Shown here piece by piece: positions 1 to 10,482 of a stretch of 64,000 nucleotides of DNA. The position numbers and the translations under genes were made by a program. Numbering within the stretch: the first letter of the stretch is position 1; the number at the start of each line of letters is the position of its first letter. Source of the stretch: Bactericera cockerelli (lineage: Eukaryota; Arthropoda; Insecta; Hemiptera; Triozidae); assembly GCA_024516035.1 (NCBI GenBank), contig CM044955.1, forward strand, positions 58,060,746 through 58,124,745, read 5' to 3'. The notes beneath the pieces were generated by a model, which worked only from the letters and a program-made list of their open reading frames with translations, made no database searches and had not been told where the DNA came from.

Positions 1-370
1 TTCTTCCATATACAGCGTTTCCACAGCCAAATCTTCAGGTCAAACCTTTTCAAATTCTTGCCGTAAATTTTCTTCTATGCCAGCTCCTGGATTGTTACAG
101 TATAGCTACCTACCAATTCACATGCAGCAGACTCAGGCGCCTAGGGCTGTCCATTCTAAAACAGAACAGTAGGAACTTATTCGTCTTATTCCCATTTATG
201 TTCAGCCTACAAGGCACACAATCAGTCATTTATCTCTCTGCATACAAAAAAAAAAAAAAAATTGTGAGCTTTGAAATCTCTTGGTCCTAAGCTATTAGCA
301 CAGATCAGTCACAGCTAATAGAACTAAGTAAATCATTAATACATCAGTTCTCATAAATTAAAGATCGACT

Positions 371-595
371 GCCAGCGTCGATGGCTCGTTGAATGCACCG
401 GTTCTCATTGGATCACCGAAGTTAAGCGACGTCCAGCGAGGTGAAGACTTCGTGATACTGGCTTTTCCGGTCCAACCCAAGGTTGGGTGAGGTTGATTTG
501 AGTAAGCTGGTTTGTGAGTGATCAGCGAATAGAGGGTAGAGTCGTGATATGATCAGGCAGTTGAAACCAACGTTAAAACCAAAACCAAAAAAAAA
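371..595 (+). mobile_element. 5S rRNA-derived SINE, older copy
   Basis: Starts GCCAGCGTCGATGG and contains GATCACCGAAGTTAAGC, the 5S rRNA box A region, followed by the family body (CCAACCCAAGGTTGGGTGAGG) and an A-rich end. The distal 5S part (GGATGGGTGACC) is missing in this copy. Confidence 0.8.
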
Positions 596-717
596 CGAAC
601 ATAATACTTCCGATTTCTAATATTAGAAATTTCTCTGAAGTAAAAATCGGCTATTAAAGATCGTTCAAGTCAAATAATTTCAAGCGAGGCCAAACGAAGG
701 ACTTCACCCGAGTTCCG

Positions 718-945
718 GCCCGAGGCATGGCCATTTATTAATTTTTCCTAACCCTACTCTACACAATGAGGCATTGCTGTACATTGTTTAGGGCTTGAAT
801 TCGACGCCACCGAAAACGAAGTAGGTGATCTACTCAAATTTGAACCCTCGTGTTGCTGTTGTTACCGGATATTCTTGGTCCAACTAAGGCTGGGTGAGGT
901 GAGTGTGGGTCGCTGTATGCGTTTCAAGCAAATGGAGGGTAAAGC
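718..945 (+). repeat. Fragment related to the 2.65 kb element, then a 5S-SINE tail fragment
   Basis: CCCGAGGCATGGCC followed by CCTAACCCTACT (718-762) matches one unit of the ~46-bp tandem array inside the inverted 2.65 kb element. From about 862 the sequence matches the body of the 5S SINE (CAACTAAGGCTGGGTGAGG, then AATGGAGGGTAAA). The remaining bases of 1-370, 600-718 and 945-1960 gave nothing else recognisable. Confidence 0.55.
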
Positions 946-1961
946 TCCATCCCGAATGACCTCTGTCCCTCTGAAGAGGCAGACTCGGGGATGAAGGTGT
1001 CTGGTGAATTAGCTTTTCCCATAGGTCTCTTCTCTAAAGTATGTTGGACTATTTGGCCCGCAGCTGAGGAGATATAGACTCGAGATTAATAATGGCAATC
1101 TTAATTGAATTTGTAAGAAGAAATGACGTTAAAACAGGTAGCTGCAAAGTACATGGTAGACGCAAGATTAATGCCCGCTTGAAAAGTTCTCAAGGAGCCA
1201 GGCTTGTACGCCTCAAGACTCGAGACTTGCATAGGATTCTTGACGGCTCGGAGGAGTTCTTTATCTTGTGCTTATGCCTGGAGGCCGGATGTCAAGGAAC
1301 AGCCGGAGCAGTGAGCAGGGGTAATTATCCCGCCAGTCCTGCACAGATAATTCTCCGGTAGCAGAAATGAATATTTCAGGCGAGCTTTATCTTGCAAGTC
1401 AGGGCGCGGTAAGCGCAGATATTTCCAATCCCCCGGGGCCAGATCATTACTTTCAATTAATGGGGTAATAACGGACGATCTGATATGTATACAAAATAAA
1501 ATAAATTTATTCGAGGAGAAGTCTGGTATGAACCATTATGTGTGTAATTTTTATGCAACATTTTTCTTTTCATGCTTACAAATACGTTGATTATACAGAT
1601 TACAGAATCAACCAGGCATCTGTACCCATCAGATGTAATATACACCTAGCGTCAGGTATCGAGAACCAAAATCAAGTGGAACGCAGGCGCAAAAATGTTT
1701 CAATCATCTCCTCGGTCAACTTATAGAAACCAGACCGATCTGCAACAACCGGGTGCTGGTCGCGAGGTGAACAAATTTTCTTCTGATCTTGATGTTTCAA
1801 GAAAGTACTAGGATTACCTGCTGCAAAATCTGGAATTAATTACCTTTGCACCGTAATGAATGAGAAATGAAGAATGTGTTTACGCAGGTTCAATATCTTT
1901 AGATTTTGAATTAGCTAGGTACCAAGTTCTGGTTTGTCAATAGTCACTGGAAAAAAAGCCA

Positions 1962-2100
1962 CTTGGCTTGCACGCACGTGACTCGGGTTCGAATCCCGGC
2001 TGGTTGAATTCCGTAATAGGATGTCCGGGTTTCACTCACAGCACGTGAGGAAAGAGACTGGTTATTTGTATGAGTAACAACCAGTGGCGGCATTACCAGG
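1962..2100 (+). mobile_element. tRNA-derived SINE (SINE-E, GCTTGCAC head)
   Basis: Has GCTTGCACGCACGTGACTCG followed by box B GGTTCGAATCCC and a tail CACGTGAGGAA. The same arrangement is seen near 49.1 and 56.1 kb and inside both 2.65 kb element copies. Confidence 0.6.
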
Positions 2101-2151
2101 GTATAAATAAAATAATGTAAATGATTAGAATAGTAAAGAGAAGACTCTTAT

Positions 2152-2282
2152 GGCCAGGTCGAGACTCGACTGCTGGGTCACAGCTCACTTGATCAATTTG
2201 GAGCTCTGTAATTGGTGAAAATTGATCACGAGACGCTAAATCTACATGAGCTGGGACCCAGCAGTCGAATATCGACCCGGCC
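2152..2282. repeat. Imperfect inverted repeat (36-bp arms) downstream of TTLL9
   Basis: 2152-2187 and 2247-2282 are reverse complements with about five mismatches (GGCCAGGTCGAGACTCGACT against GGCCGGGTCGATATTCGACT at the outer ends). The 59-bp loop contains a further short inverted TTGATCAATTT/AATTGATCA pair. It is about 70 bp past the TTLL9 stop, so transcripts may carry it as a 3' hairpin; it could equally be a small MITE. Confidence 0.75.
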
Positions 2283-2354
2283 ATTAGTAATGCTGTGCTA
2301 CTCATATTTGCACAATTTGCAGGGTCTCTTGCTTTACCAAAAATAATTCAAACT

Positions 2355-3677
2355 TTAACTATTAACACTCATCTTATTTTTCACAACATCCATCCACATG
2401 TTCATCTCTCTCAGTTGGTCGTCTCTATCATTCACACAACCAAGGTACATATTGTAGTAATTATTCTTCTTGCAAAACTGTGACGCATCCATGCCCTTAT
2501 TTATTTGATAGATGGGGCCATCACACCAAACTTTGTCAAAGCCACCAATCCGAACTTCTTTTCCCGTGTATCTCTTCTCCAGATCAATCACATTCAAAAC
2601 ATCCTGGATCAGGTTGTACTTGAGATTGTAGTCATGATCATCCGTCGCGTTCATAGAAGGCGCTGCATTCACTTCCAACAAACACACGTCTAAATTATCC
2701 GTGAATAAAATGTCAAAGCCAAAGAGTTCGAAACAATGTTTAGAACCTATCATGATCCCTTCAACACTCTGCAGTGTTGTGATAACGACTCTAGCGATAT
2801 TTTGAAACAAGACATCAATGGAGTCTCTATCATACATAGCCGTCAAGAAGAGTCGTAAGTTTCGGATGTCCCACTTGCGACCTTGAAACAGATTTCTCCC
2901 GGATAGTTGAATCGCTGAGTTGGTGAGATGCATGCAGTTATCCGCGAAATTTTCTTTGCAGTAATCCAATCCGGAAATCCTAGCGAACCCATCTCTTGCT
3001 ATCCACACCGTGAGCGGAGAAAATGAAGTCACCAGAACGTACATACGAATGTCAAACTTTCTCCCTTCCAATAGGTACGGATTGGAGATGTACTTCTGCA
3101 CAACCCAAATTTCTGGTATAAGTTCTATGTCATTCGGATCATCAATTTTCGGGCGTTCTTTTGGTGACCAATCTTTATTATTCTTCCATTCCTCGAATTC
3201 TTTTATCTTCTTAAATACGAGAATGCCTCGGCCTTGACTGCTGCCCGATGGTTTCACAATCCACATCGTCTGTGGTTCTCTCCTCGCCTCCAGCAGGAAC
3301 AAGGAGGTTTCCAAGGGTATTTCGAAAGTCAGAGGCATCGCATCGCACAGCTCCGCCTCCTCAGCGTTACCGTTCTTCAGACATTGTCTTTTGTGCCTCT
3401 TCAAATTTTTCGCCAAGTTATTCTTTCTTGAAAGCTCGTAAAAATTCCGAAAGTGAGCGAGTTTGTGGTGCTTTTTCAACGAACTTTCACAAATGCATTT
3501 CGTCGTACCGAGGTTGCACCAGAAAACATCCCAATTTGTGTCATCTGCACTGCATTCCTTCCAGCCGGACCTCTGTCTCAGCACATCTGCAATGACAGTA
3601 TTGGTTGTTTGGGTTTCCATCTTGAACCTGATATCTGTTGTATTACTCACCATTGTACCGGTGTTTTGCTTCAGCAT
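2355..3677 (-). CDS. TTLL9: TTLL9-type tubulin polyglutamylase (tubulin tyrosine ligase-like)
   Basis: Complete 440-residue ORF, about the length of vertebrate TTLL9. The family adds glutamate chains to tubulin tails of axonemes and basal bodies; TTLL9 acts in cilia and sperm flagella. Visible ATP-grasp features: WIVKP (139-143), SQGRGI (147-152), VQKYI (193-197), GRKFDIRMYVLV (205-216), HLTNSAIQ (250-257), ELFGFDIL (317-324) and the metal-binding LLEVNAAPS (333-341). The N-terminal WDVFWCN and HFRNFYELSRKN segments and the C-terminal VRIGGFDKVW and LGCVNDR motifs are TTLL9-like. ATG at 3675-3677 is the furthest upstream; an alternative Met lies at residue 9. TAA at 2357-2355. No intron interrupts it, which is odd for this long-intron genome and suggests a retrogene, although no poly(A) tract or target duplication was seen. 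Expected expression in testis or ciliated sensory neurons is inference. Confidence 0.93.
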   Translation of the reverse strand: MLKQNTGTMVSNTTDIRFKMETQTTNTVIADVLRQRSGWKECSADDTNWDVFWCNLGTTKCICESSLKKHHKLAHFRNFYELSRKNNLAKNLKRHKRQCLKNGNAEEAELCDAMPLTFEIPLETSLFLLEARREPQTMWIVKPSGSSQGRGILVFKKIKEFEEWKNNKDWSPKERPKIDDPNDIELIPEIWVVQKYISNPYLLEGRKFDIRMYVLVTSFSPLTVWIARDGFARISGLDYCKENFADNCMHLTNSAIQLSGRNLFQGRKWDIRNLRLFLTAMYDRDSIDVLFQNIARVVITTLQSVEGIMIGSKHCFELFGFDILFTDNLDVCLLEVNAAPSMNATDDHDYNLKYNLIQDVLNVIDLEKRYTGKEVRIGGFDKVWCDGPIYQINKGMDASQFCKKNNYYNMYLGCVNDRDDQLREMNMWMDVVKNKMSVNS

Positions 3678-3927
3678 ATTAAAATAAAAAATGTTTCACA
3701 TATAAAAATCTGACTTATTTAGAAAACTCACATTTTCACCCGTAAAATCCGATAAGTACTGCCCGGATAAGAGTTGTGTTTTAGTGATACTACGGAATAT
3801 TCGGGCCAAATATCTTTGAGTTTTCAATATCAGCAATACAATCTGTCCTGAAAGAACCACCGAATTGCGTGTTAAGTGCGCTGCCACAACGGAGACCTAT
3901 ACCCTGGACCCTGGGGTAGAGCCAGTA

Positions 3928-5144
3928 GGGGAAGGTTTCCCAAAACCGGGTACCTAGTTTTCTAAGCCATCTAGCGGAAAAGCCATTATCATCAGCTAAG
4001 CAAATTAAACTGAAAAACATTCACAACTTTGTTGGCTATCTAAATTTCAAAACGATGCGTCACTATGTATTGCCAATTTTTGTTAAATTTATTTTTTCCA
4101 AAAAAGTCAAAGTACCCGGTTCTGTCAACCCGGTCTTTCAGAACCGGGTACTGGGTATGACAGAACCGGGTACCCCTATATTTCCTATGGAAGACATTGA
4201 TGAAGAGTTCAATGATGTTTATTGAAACGAACTTCAACATTTTTTTTTATGAGCATGAGTAATTTCAATGTAAAAAATAATTATTTTTGGAATGGCAAAC
4301 AACAAGAAGGAACAAATTTTGAACCTAAATTTTAGAAAAATAAAATAGGAAACACACTTCTAGGTATTCATAAAAGTAAAACTTACAACAGACTATCTTT
4401 CTTGACATTGTAAATAATAACTAGAATAGGAATTGTACCAAAATATTACGAAAATTGTTTAACACCAGCTCTGCAGTGTAGTCTTTCGAGCATACCTTGG
4501 AGGGTTTGACATTGTAACACCTAAAAAAATATAAAAAATGAGAAAAATAATTGAATGACATTGCAAAATAATCTGTAGCAGGTCCCTACTTGCTCACCTA
4601 CTTACCTTTAATACCTTCCCTGAAATAATCTCCAGAGACATATCAAAGACAACTTGAAAAAATGTAAGCACATAAAAAACACACAACACTAAGGAAATAA
4701 TAGGCTGCTCAAATCGGGTACCTGAAAATCTGTACCCGGTTTTGTAAACCCCAAAGTACCCGGTATGAACAGACTCATGACTTTCTGTAAAAAATATTGA
4801 ATAACTAAGACATGCAAAACGCTATTAAAAAGATTTAATTATGATATGAAATAACACTTTTTAAGTAACAGCTTTACACACTCACCATGAATTTTCAGCA
4901 CAAATAGCCGTTAAAAGTCACTAGATAACTGTGGGGCTCGAAAATAAGGAAATAACACGAGGAAAACTAGAACCTCAAATCAGAGCGAAATGACTCGAAA
5001 TGAAATTGGTTTGTTTACAAAAGTTACGCTCTGCTAGGAAGAGATTTTAGTTTCTGTAATCAGTTCATAAATGGCATTAGCGGTATCGTCGGAAACAGTG
5101 GTACCCGGTATTAGCAGACTACCCGGTTTTAGCAAACCTTCCCC
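3928..5144. mobile_element. Non-autonomous DNA transposon, ~1.2 kb, TA-flanked
   Basis: Left end GGGGAAGGTTT at 3928 and right end AAACCTTCCCC at 5144 are inverted and each is flanked by TA. The inversion continues into AAAACCGGGTA. Several ACCCGGTT/AACCGGGT motifs recur at 3945, 4115-4175, 4715-4765 and 5101-5130 as subterminal repeats. No transposase ORF is visible. It appears inserted in an older repeat whose ends share CCACAACG near 3880 and CGTTGTGG near 5265. TA flanks suggest a Tc1/mariner-type mechanism. Confidence 0.7.
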
Positions 5145-6190
5145 TACCACGGAAAATAATTTTACCTTGTTATTAAGTGTAAGCGGTCACAACGGAGTTC
5201 TGAAAATCGTCCATATCAAGGTGTAGGTACCAGGGTCTAGGGTCTAGGGTCTAGGCCAGGGTCCTCGTTGTGGCCGCCTGCTTACTTTATACAGAGTGAA
5301 CGAAAAATTCCGGGACGGATTTTTATCTTTTTAACGACTCAAGAGAGAGACTTGATTTTTGCATGAAGTTCTAACACAAAATTGTCCATTTTTTGGAGGA
5401 ATTGAAATTTCTACAGGGTGTCCCGAAAGTAGTGAAACAGGCATCAACTTTCGATTTTTAAATGAAACCCCCTTTTTTTTATTTGATATTCGAAGTCTAC
5501 GTTAAATTCGACACACAATTGACCCCTCACTTGATACTTTAATCGAACGAATCTTTGATCAACCCCGCGGAATCATGGACTTTTCTTGGTGATAAAAGGT
5601 TAAAACCCAAGGAATTTCGAAAAAGCTATTATTTATTTTTAGTCAAAAAATAAATTATTTGTTCTCCAGCATACTGGTCTCATAACAGACTGTATATTTA
5701 GAAGACCAAATATATGACGCCCCCTGTTCAAGAGTTACAAGCAATGAGAGACAGGACTTGTTGATAGACTGTATTTTAAGTGAACCAAATGCCTGACGCC
5801 CTGCGAAGAATCAGTCCGGTTTATGTTTATGATTTCATCAGGAGCTCAAAATCATATAAAAGCGTCAACACAGGGTTCACTGCAGGATTGGCAATTATTA
5901 CTTCATGTCCCGCTCGCCAGGTGGTGCCAATATCTTCAAGTCCTTGTTGATAAGGGCAATAAACATTTTCGAAGCTTGGATCTTCATCTCACTGGCGCCA
6001 AGGTTAGAAGCGCATGATTCAAATTTGCACGGTTCTTATTTCCATGTTGCTAAATACAGGTGTGGTAAGGTCGCGTGGTTAGGCGAGAGGCAGGTGCAGG
6101 AGAAATACTTCAACACACGAGTGCACCACGATTAGCTCTGAGGTGAGATCCTCGCTACCATGCGAGAGATCACGGGTTTGAACCTCAAAG
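5145..6190. other. No gene seen; degraded repeat remnants
   Basis: Contains three consecutive GGGTCTA units near 5231-5256 and ACAGGGTGTCCCGAAAGTAG near 5414, a motif type common at ends of degraded insect repeats. Nothing coding was recognised. Confidence 0.4.
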
Positions 6191-6194
6191 CCAT

Positions 6195-6508
6195 GATCGA
6201 AAATTTGACAGTACAAGAAATTGTACCGTCGAGCCTGCGATATAAGAGAAATCGGGGGGCTACAATTTTTTCTCTCATATCCAGGTTTCTCTTGGAGGTT
6301 ATTTTCCTCATAGAGAGGTACATTGGACCTGGAAATCCTTCTTTTATCCAGGTTTCTCTTATATTCAGTTCTCTTATATTCAGTTCTCTTATATCGAGTT
6401 CTCTTATATCCAGTTCTTTTATACCAGGTTTCTCTTATATCTAGGTTTCTCTTATATCCTGTTCTTTTATATCCAGGTTTCTCTTATATCCAGGTTTGAC
6501 TGTATTGA
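6195..6508. mobile_element. pogo/Tc1-like MITE with expanded terminal repeat
   Basis: Ends in CCAGGTTTGACTGTA and resembles the MITE at 33508 (TIR CAGTCAAACCTGGATATAAG). The right terminal unit TTCTCTTATATCCAG has expanded into about ten 15-16 bp imperfect copies between 6343 and 6500. Confidence 0.75.
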
Positions 6509-6582
6509 TAATTTGGTTACAGTTTTTTTCTAATATTCACCTTTCGAATTATTTGTTATTAAGTTCATATTAGAAATCCAAA

Positions 6583-6641
6583 GTAATGTTATGTAAAACT
6601 AGGATTCAATTTAAAGAATCCTAGTTTTACATAAAAATATT
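6583..6641. repeat. Hairpin (AAAACTAGGATTC / GAATCCTAGTTTT)
   Basis: TATGTAAAACTAGGATTC and GAATCCTAGTTTTACATA are perfect inverted arms around an 8-bp AT loop. A single-arm relative occurs near 55103-55190 inside a MITE. Confidence 0.8.
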
Positions 6642-7011
6642 ACCTACATATAACATTCACCTTTCGGTGCGTAGTCGTCATTTGAAAACAGATGTGTAAA
6701 TGAGACCCAGCTTTCCACGTTAACCTCACCCATCTGGGTTGGGTATGGACCGTATGGACCACAATCAACTTGTGGTTCATGTATTTGACCACAGCAGCCT
6801 TCTGCTTCGTTAGAAAGCCAGCCTTTGGCATAGAAAGCGTATGTAAGATACTCACCACCGTACATACCCAACCCTTCTTTCCAAATCCCCAAGGTCCTGG
6901 TATTCCTCGTTCAGCTGTTTTTTTTTATTATTATAATTTTTTTTATTGTTGTAATATTTGTGTTCATCACGATGTGACATCACAAGTACTTCAACTAGTC
7001 TTACTAAATCT

Positions 7012-7094
7012 TTGGGTCATGTCTCGGCTGAGTTTCGAACCCGCGATCTCTGGATTACCAGTCAGACGCCTTGACCACTGAGCTAACGGGACAG
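7012..7094 (-). mobile_element. SINE-C tRNA-like head (partial)
   Basis: Reverse complement begins TGTCCCGTTAGCTCAGTGG and contains box B-like GGGTTCGAAACTCAG. It matches the heads of the copies at 39.4, 51.2 and 63.3 kb; the tail is missing. Confidence 0.7.
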
Positions 7095-7127
7095 AGTGAT
7101 AATTTTACCAAGTTTATAAAACGAGGC

Positions 7128-7163
7128 TAATAATTAACAAGGGCCCCCAGAACCAAGTATAAC
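7128..7163 (-). repeat. Remnant of the 41-bp-repeat element, interrupted by a 5S SINE
   Basis: GAGGCTAATAATTAACAAGG and CCCCCAGAACCAAG match (inverted) the body of the element at 50.7 and 57.0 kb. The 5S SINE inserted directly behind it. Confidence 0.6.
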
Positions 7164-7164
7164 C

Positions 7165-7434
7165 TTTTTTTTTTTTTTTTTTTTTAAGTGGGGTTTAACG
7201 TCGCTTTCAACTGCCATGGTCATATCACGACGGGGTTTTACCCTCCATTCGCAGGAAACTCACAAACCTGCTACTCACATTGACCTCACCCAGCCTGAGT
7301 GGGGCCGGGAAAAGCCAGCGTCACGAGAATTAGAATTTGAATGGTCACCCATCCAAGTCTTAACCTCGCTGGATGTCGCTTAACTTCGGTGTTCTGAAGG
7401 GAACCGGTGTATTCAACATGCCATCGACGCTGGC
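7165..7434 (-). mobile_element. 5S rRNA-derived SINE, young full-length copy
   Basis: On the minus strand it begins GCCAGCGTCGATGGCATG and contains CACCGAAGTTAAGCGAC and CTTGGATGGGTGACC, which correspond in order to 5S rRNA promoter regions (box A and box C). A lineage-specific body and a ~20-nt A tail follow. Flanks carry a 12-bp target duplication AAGTATAACCTT (7155-7166 and 7436-7447). It is nearly identical to the copies at 38849 and 60618. Confidence 0.93.
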
Positions 7435-7856
7435 TAAGTATAACCTTAATAACCTATAAAGTATAGAAAATATTGTTTTTCCTTGATGACCTGCTACAAA
7501 GACCATCCTTGATGAAAAGATGTCACTCATTACAGAGTTCATCAATAGTCATGGTCAACCATTTTTAATCTAAGTGAAATAATTCAGGAAATGAAAACTA
7601 CTCCATTCATTTTAACTAAATAAATCTTACAAAAAAGTTTATTACAAAAATGTAAGGAAAAAATGAGCTCATTCATGTATATTTTCAAAAAAGTATAATA
7701 AACGTACCATCAAACAATGGTATAAACAAATTTATTAGAGTAGAAGAAAATTACACAACCAGTGTACAATAAAACAAATTGACATGTACTTAATAACTTA
7801 GCAATGTAATGGGATTGGTCCAACAACCTTAACAAGAACGCACATTTTGACACTCT

Positions 7857-7975
7857 AAGGGCGAAATTAATAGACAAGTTCTATAACTCAAGTCATAACA
7901 TTTCCCTATCTTACACAGTACGCAATCCGTGACTTAGCGCCACAGAGGTATTTCAAAAACGTCTATTTATTCCAC
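7857..7975. mobile_element. AGGGCGAAATTAATAG MITE, copy 1
   Basis: Left end AAGGGCGAAATTAATAGAC, core ACACAGTACGCAATCCGTGA and CTTAGCGCCACAGAGGTA, right end GTCTATTTATTCC. About 120-140 bp, no coding capacity. Confidence 0.8.
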
Positions 7976-8133
7976 ACTAAATAGCACATTTTGAGCAATT
8001 TTTAGGTACATTTTTTCGGGGATAAGGCATTTTATTTATTTATTTATTTGTTGACAAACCAAAAATGAACAATTGCATTTAACTCATAAACCGATCGGGA
8101 CATTCTTCGTCTCATTCAAATAGAGTCAACTTT

Positions 8134-8262
8134 AAGGGCGGAATTATTAGACGTTTTTGTATTACCTCTGTGGCGCCAAGTCTAGATTTTGCGTATTGTT
8201 TTAGATGGGAAACAAATGCTTGTCATGACTTAAGATCTTGATTTGTCTCATAATTTCGCCCT
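8134..8262. mobile_element. AGGGCGAAATTAATAG MITE, copy 2 (opposite orientation)
   Basis: AAGGGCGGAATTATTAGACG at the left, GCGCCAAGTCTAGATTTTGC in the core, TAATTTCGCCCT at the right. Inverted relative to copy 1. Confidence 0.8.
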
Positions 8263-8365
8263 ACAAGATATCTAAAATCTACTTTTTTAGGGTGCCAAAG
8301 TAATAAAAATAATATTAAATCTAATAACTCTTTAGGGCATAAAGCTATTAAGTCCAGAACAAATT

Positions 8366-8503
8366 AAGGGCGAAAATAATAGACAACATCAATAACTTAA
8401 GTCATTGCTAAGCGTCGGTGTTCCTTATCTTATACAGTGCGCAATGCGTAAGCGTAACTTAGCGCCACTGAGGTATTACAAAAACGTCTATTAATTCCGC
8501 TCT
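8366..8503. mobile_element. AGGGCGAAATTAATAG MITE, copy 3
   Basis: Same orientation as copy 1, ends AAGGGCGAAAATAATAGAC and GTCTATTAATTCCGC. Three copies within 650 bp make this a local MITE cluster; the spacer 8272-8366 recurs near 52975-53070. Confidence 0.8.
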
Positions 8504-10257
8504 AAGTCTATGTTAAATGAATCAATATCTAACTGACGAGGGAAAAAGTCAATAAGTTTATCATTAAATAAATTGTTGTGTATTAATCATGCCATCATTA
8601 TTTTGATTAATTACAATTTCAAAATACCCTATTACTAAATAAATATTTTCTAATATCTTTTTAGTTATTTTTGTGATCTCTTGGTAAAGATTTTTAGACC
8701 AATCCCATTTATAGTGTTACCTATATTTTTATGATATGAACATTGTCATCTTTTGTTCCTGTTGACTTCTTGGGTGCTCAGAACATTATCAGTGAAACCC
8801 TATGTGTCACTTGAGACAGAGCAATGGTTTTTCTTGCTCGAGGATTATAAACCTGAAGTTGAAGAGAAGAAGGAAAGGAGACAAGATGGATCATAAGAGA
8901 AACGCAACACCATGAGACAGGTTGCTGTCATTCCAAAATATAATGGACTTGACGGATTGGATAATACTAAGAGGAAATTACACCCTTCTGATTCTATCTT
9001 ACGTTAGTTTTTGGGTAGGACGGCATCAATCATTTTATTGAGAAAAAAATCATTTTTAAATCCAATAAAAGGACAAATAATATGTTTTACATAATATATA
9101 TAATATTCCTTGAAAGTGAACGATTATTTTTGAAAATGATATCCACATAATAATCCCATTAGACCTGCGTGGCTGCTCAAGACTAAAGTGAAATACAAGT
9201 TATAATGTGGGTATTGGATGTCTAAATTAGATAATTTTATTAGCACTTCGTTTAAACCAAAGTGTTACAGTTGAACAAAAAACGGTTTTAAGCTATGCAT
9301 AAGTATTGTACATATTACCATCTAAGTTTTCTGAGGGATCATCAAGGACATTCTTTATTGAAATGGAACCAAGTCATGAAATTAAAGAAAAAAAAAAAAT
9401 ATGGAACCTTAGAAGAAATCTCAAAGTTGATTGGGAGGAAATTTACTTCTGTGAAAATAATTTACAATGTAGTTTCTCAGAAATTTAATGGTATTGAAGG
9501 AAATCTGATTTGAAATATTAGAACTAAACAATTGAACATAAGCTAAACAAAATAAATATAATTAAATAAATAATGAAACTTCATAATTAAGTATAATGTA
9601 TATCACAGAAATAGAGGAAAATTAATCAATGTACACGTATTCTTATTTAATATGAGAAAAGAAAATCATTACATTAAATGTGAAATAATTTTATGAAAAT
9701 TTAATACAAATTTATAATTTTATTAAATTGCAAAACATGTCATGTGGAATAATTTCATTAAATTTATTTACTATACAAAAGAAAAATCTCTCAAATGATT
9801 AAAAAGTTTGTACAAGAAGTTAGGTAATAGGTCCTTGTATAAAAACTTTTAAAATACCCAATACATCTAGTAAAGTTGCATTTCGTACCGAGAGTCAAGA
9901 AAAAGTAAAAAGAAGGCACTTATCAACAGAAAAAAATAAAATATAAATCTCATGGAAAAGAAAGGAAATGTGTCAAGAACACCTTATGAGAACTTTTCAT
10001 AGAAAATACTGTGCTTGCTTAAATTGTGAGATCTTTTACAAAAGTAGAAACTATGAAGGAGAGAATCAAAGGAAGATAATCCTTGGTTCTTTTGTTTTTT
10101 TGAAGAAATATTTGATAGATATAATCCAATTGCATACTTGTTGATGGAAATTTCATGTTGTCATTAGGAATTTGGCTGGGTATAAATTTGTCCATTCAGT
10201 TTTAAAGTCCAGCACATCCAATGATATCTTGGTGATGACTTGCTGATAATTATGAGT
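8504..10257. other. AT-rich intergenic sequence, no gene seen
   Basis: Only simple A/T-rich sequence with short stop-interrupted frames. It lies between the TTLL9 side and the 3' end of the zinc-finger gene and may contain that gene's polyadenylation site (an AATAAA on the minus strand occurs near 9766), not resolvable here. Confidence 0.4.
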
Positions 10258-10482
10258 TATTGAGGACGAGGGTTTCAACCTCCTATCGTTGGAAATCATA
10301 CCAGCTAGCTTCCCACAGTAAACTCACTCAGCTTGCGTTTGGCTGGAAATGCCAGACTCACGTCATCATCACTTAAAAAGTAGCAGAATTTTTATACAGA
10401 AAATTCTGCCCAAACCGTGGATCAAACTCAGGATATCTGGACCACAAGCAGTAGTCATAACCGTTACACCACGGAGACTAGC
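10258..10482 (-). mobile_element. SINE-B (tRNA-like head), probably in the zinc-finger 3' UTR
   Basis: Reverse complement starts TAGTCTCCGTGGTGTAACGG (box A-like) and has GAGTTTGATCC (box B-like), then AGAATTTTCTGTATAAAAAT and a tail sharing GAGTGAGTTTACTGTGGGAA-type sequence with the 5S SINE body. It ends about 80 bp past the stop codon. Confidence 0.8.
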
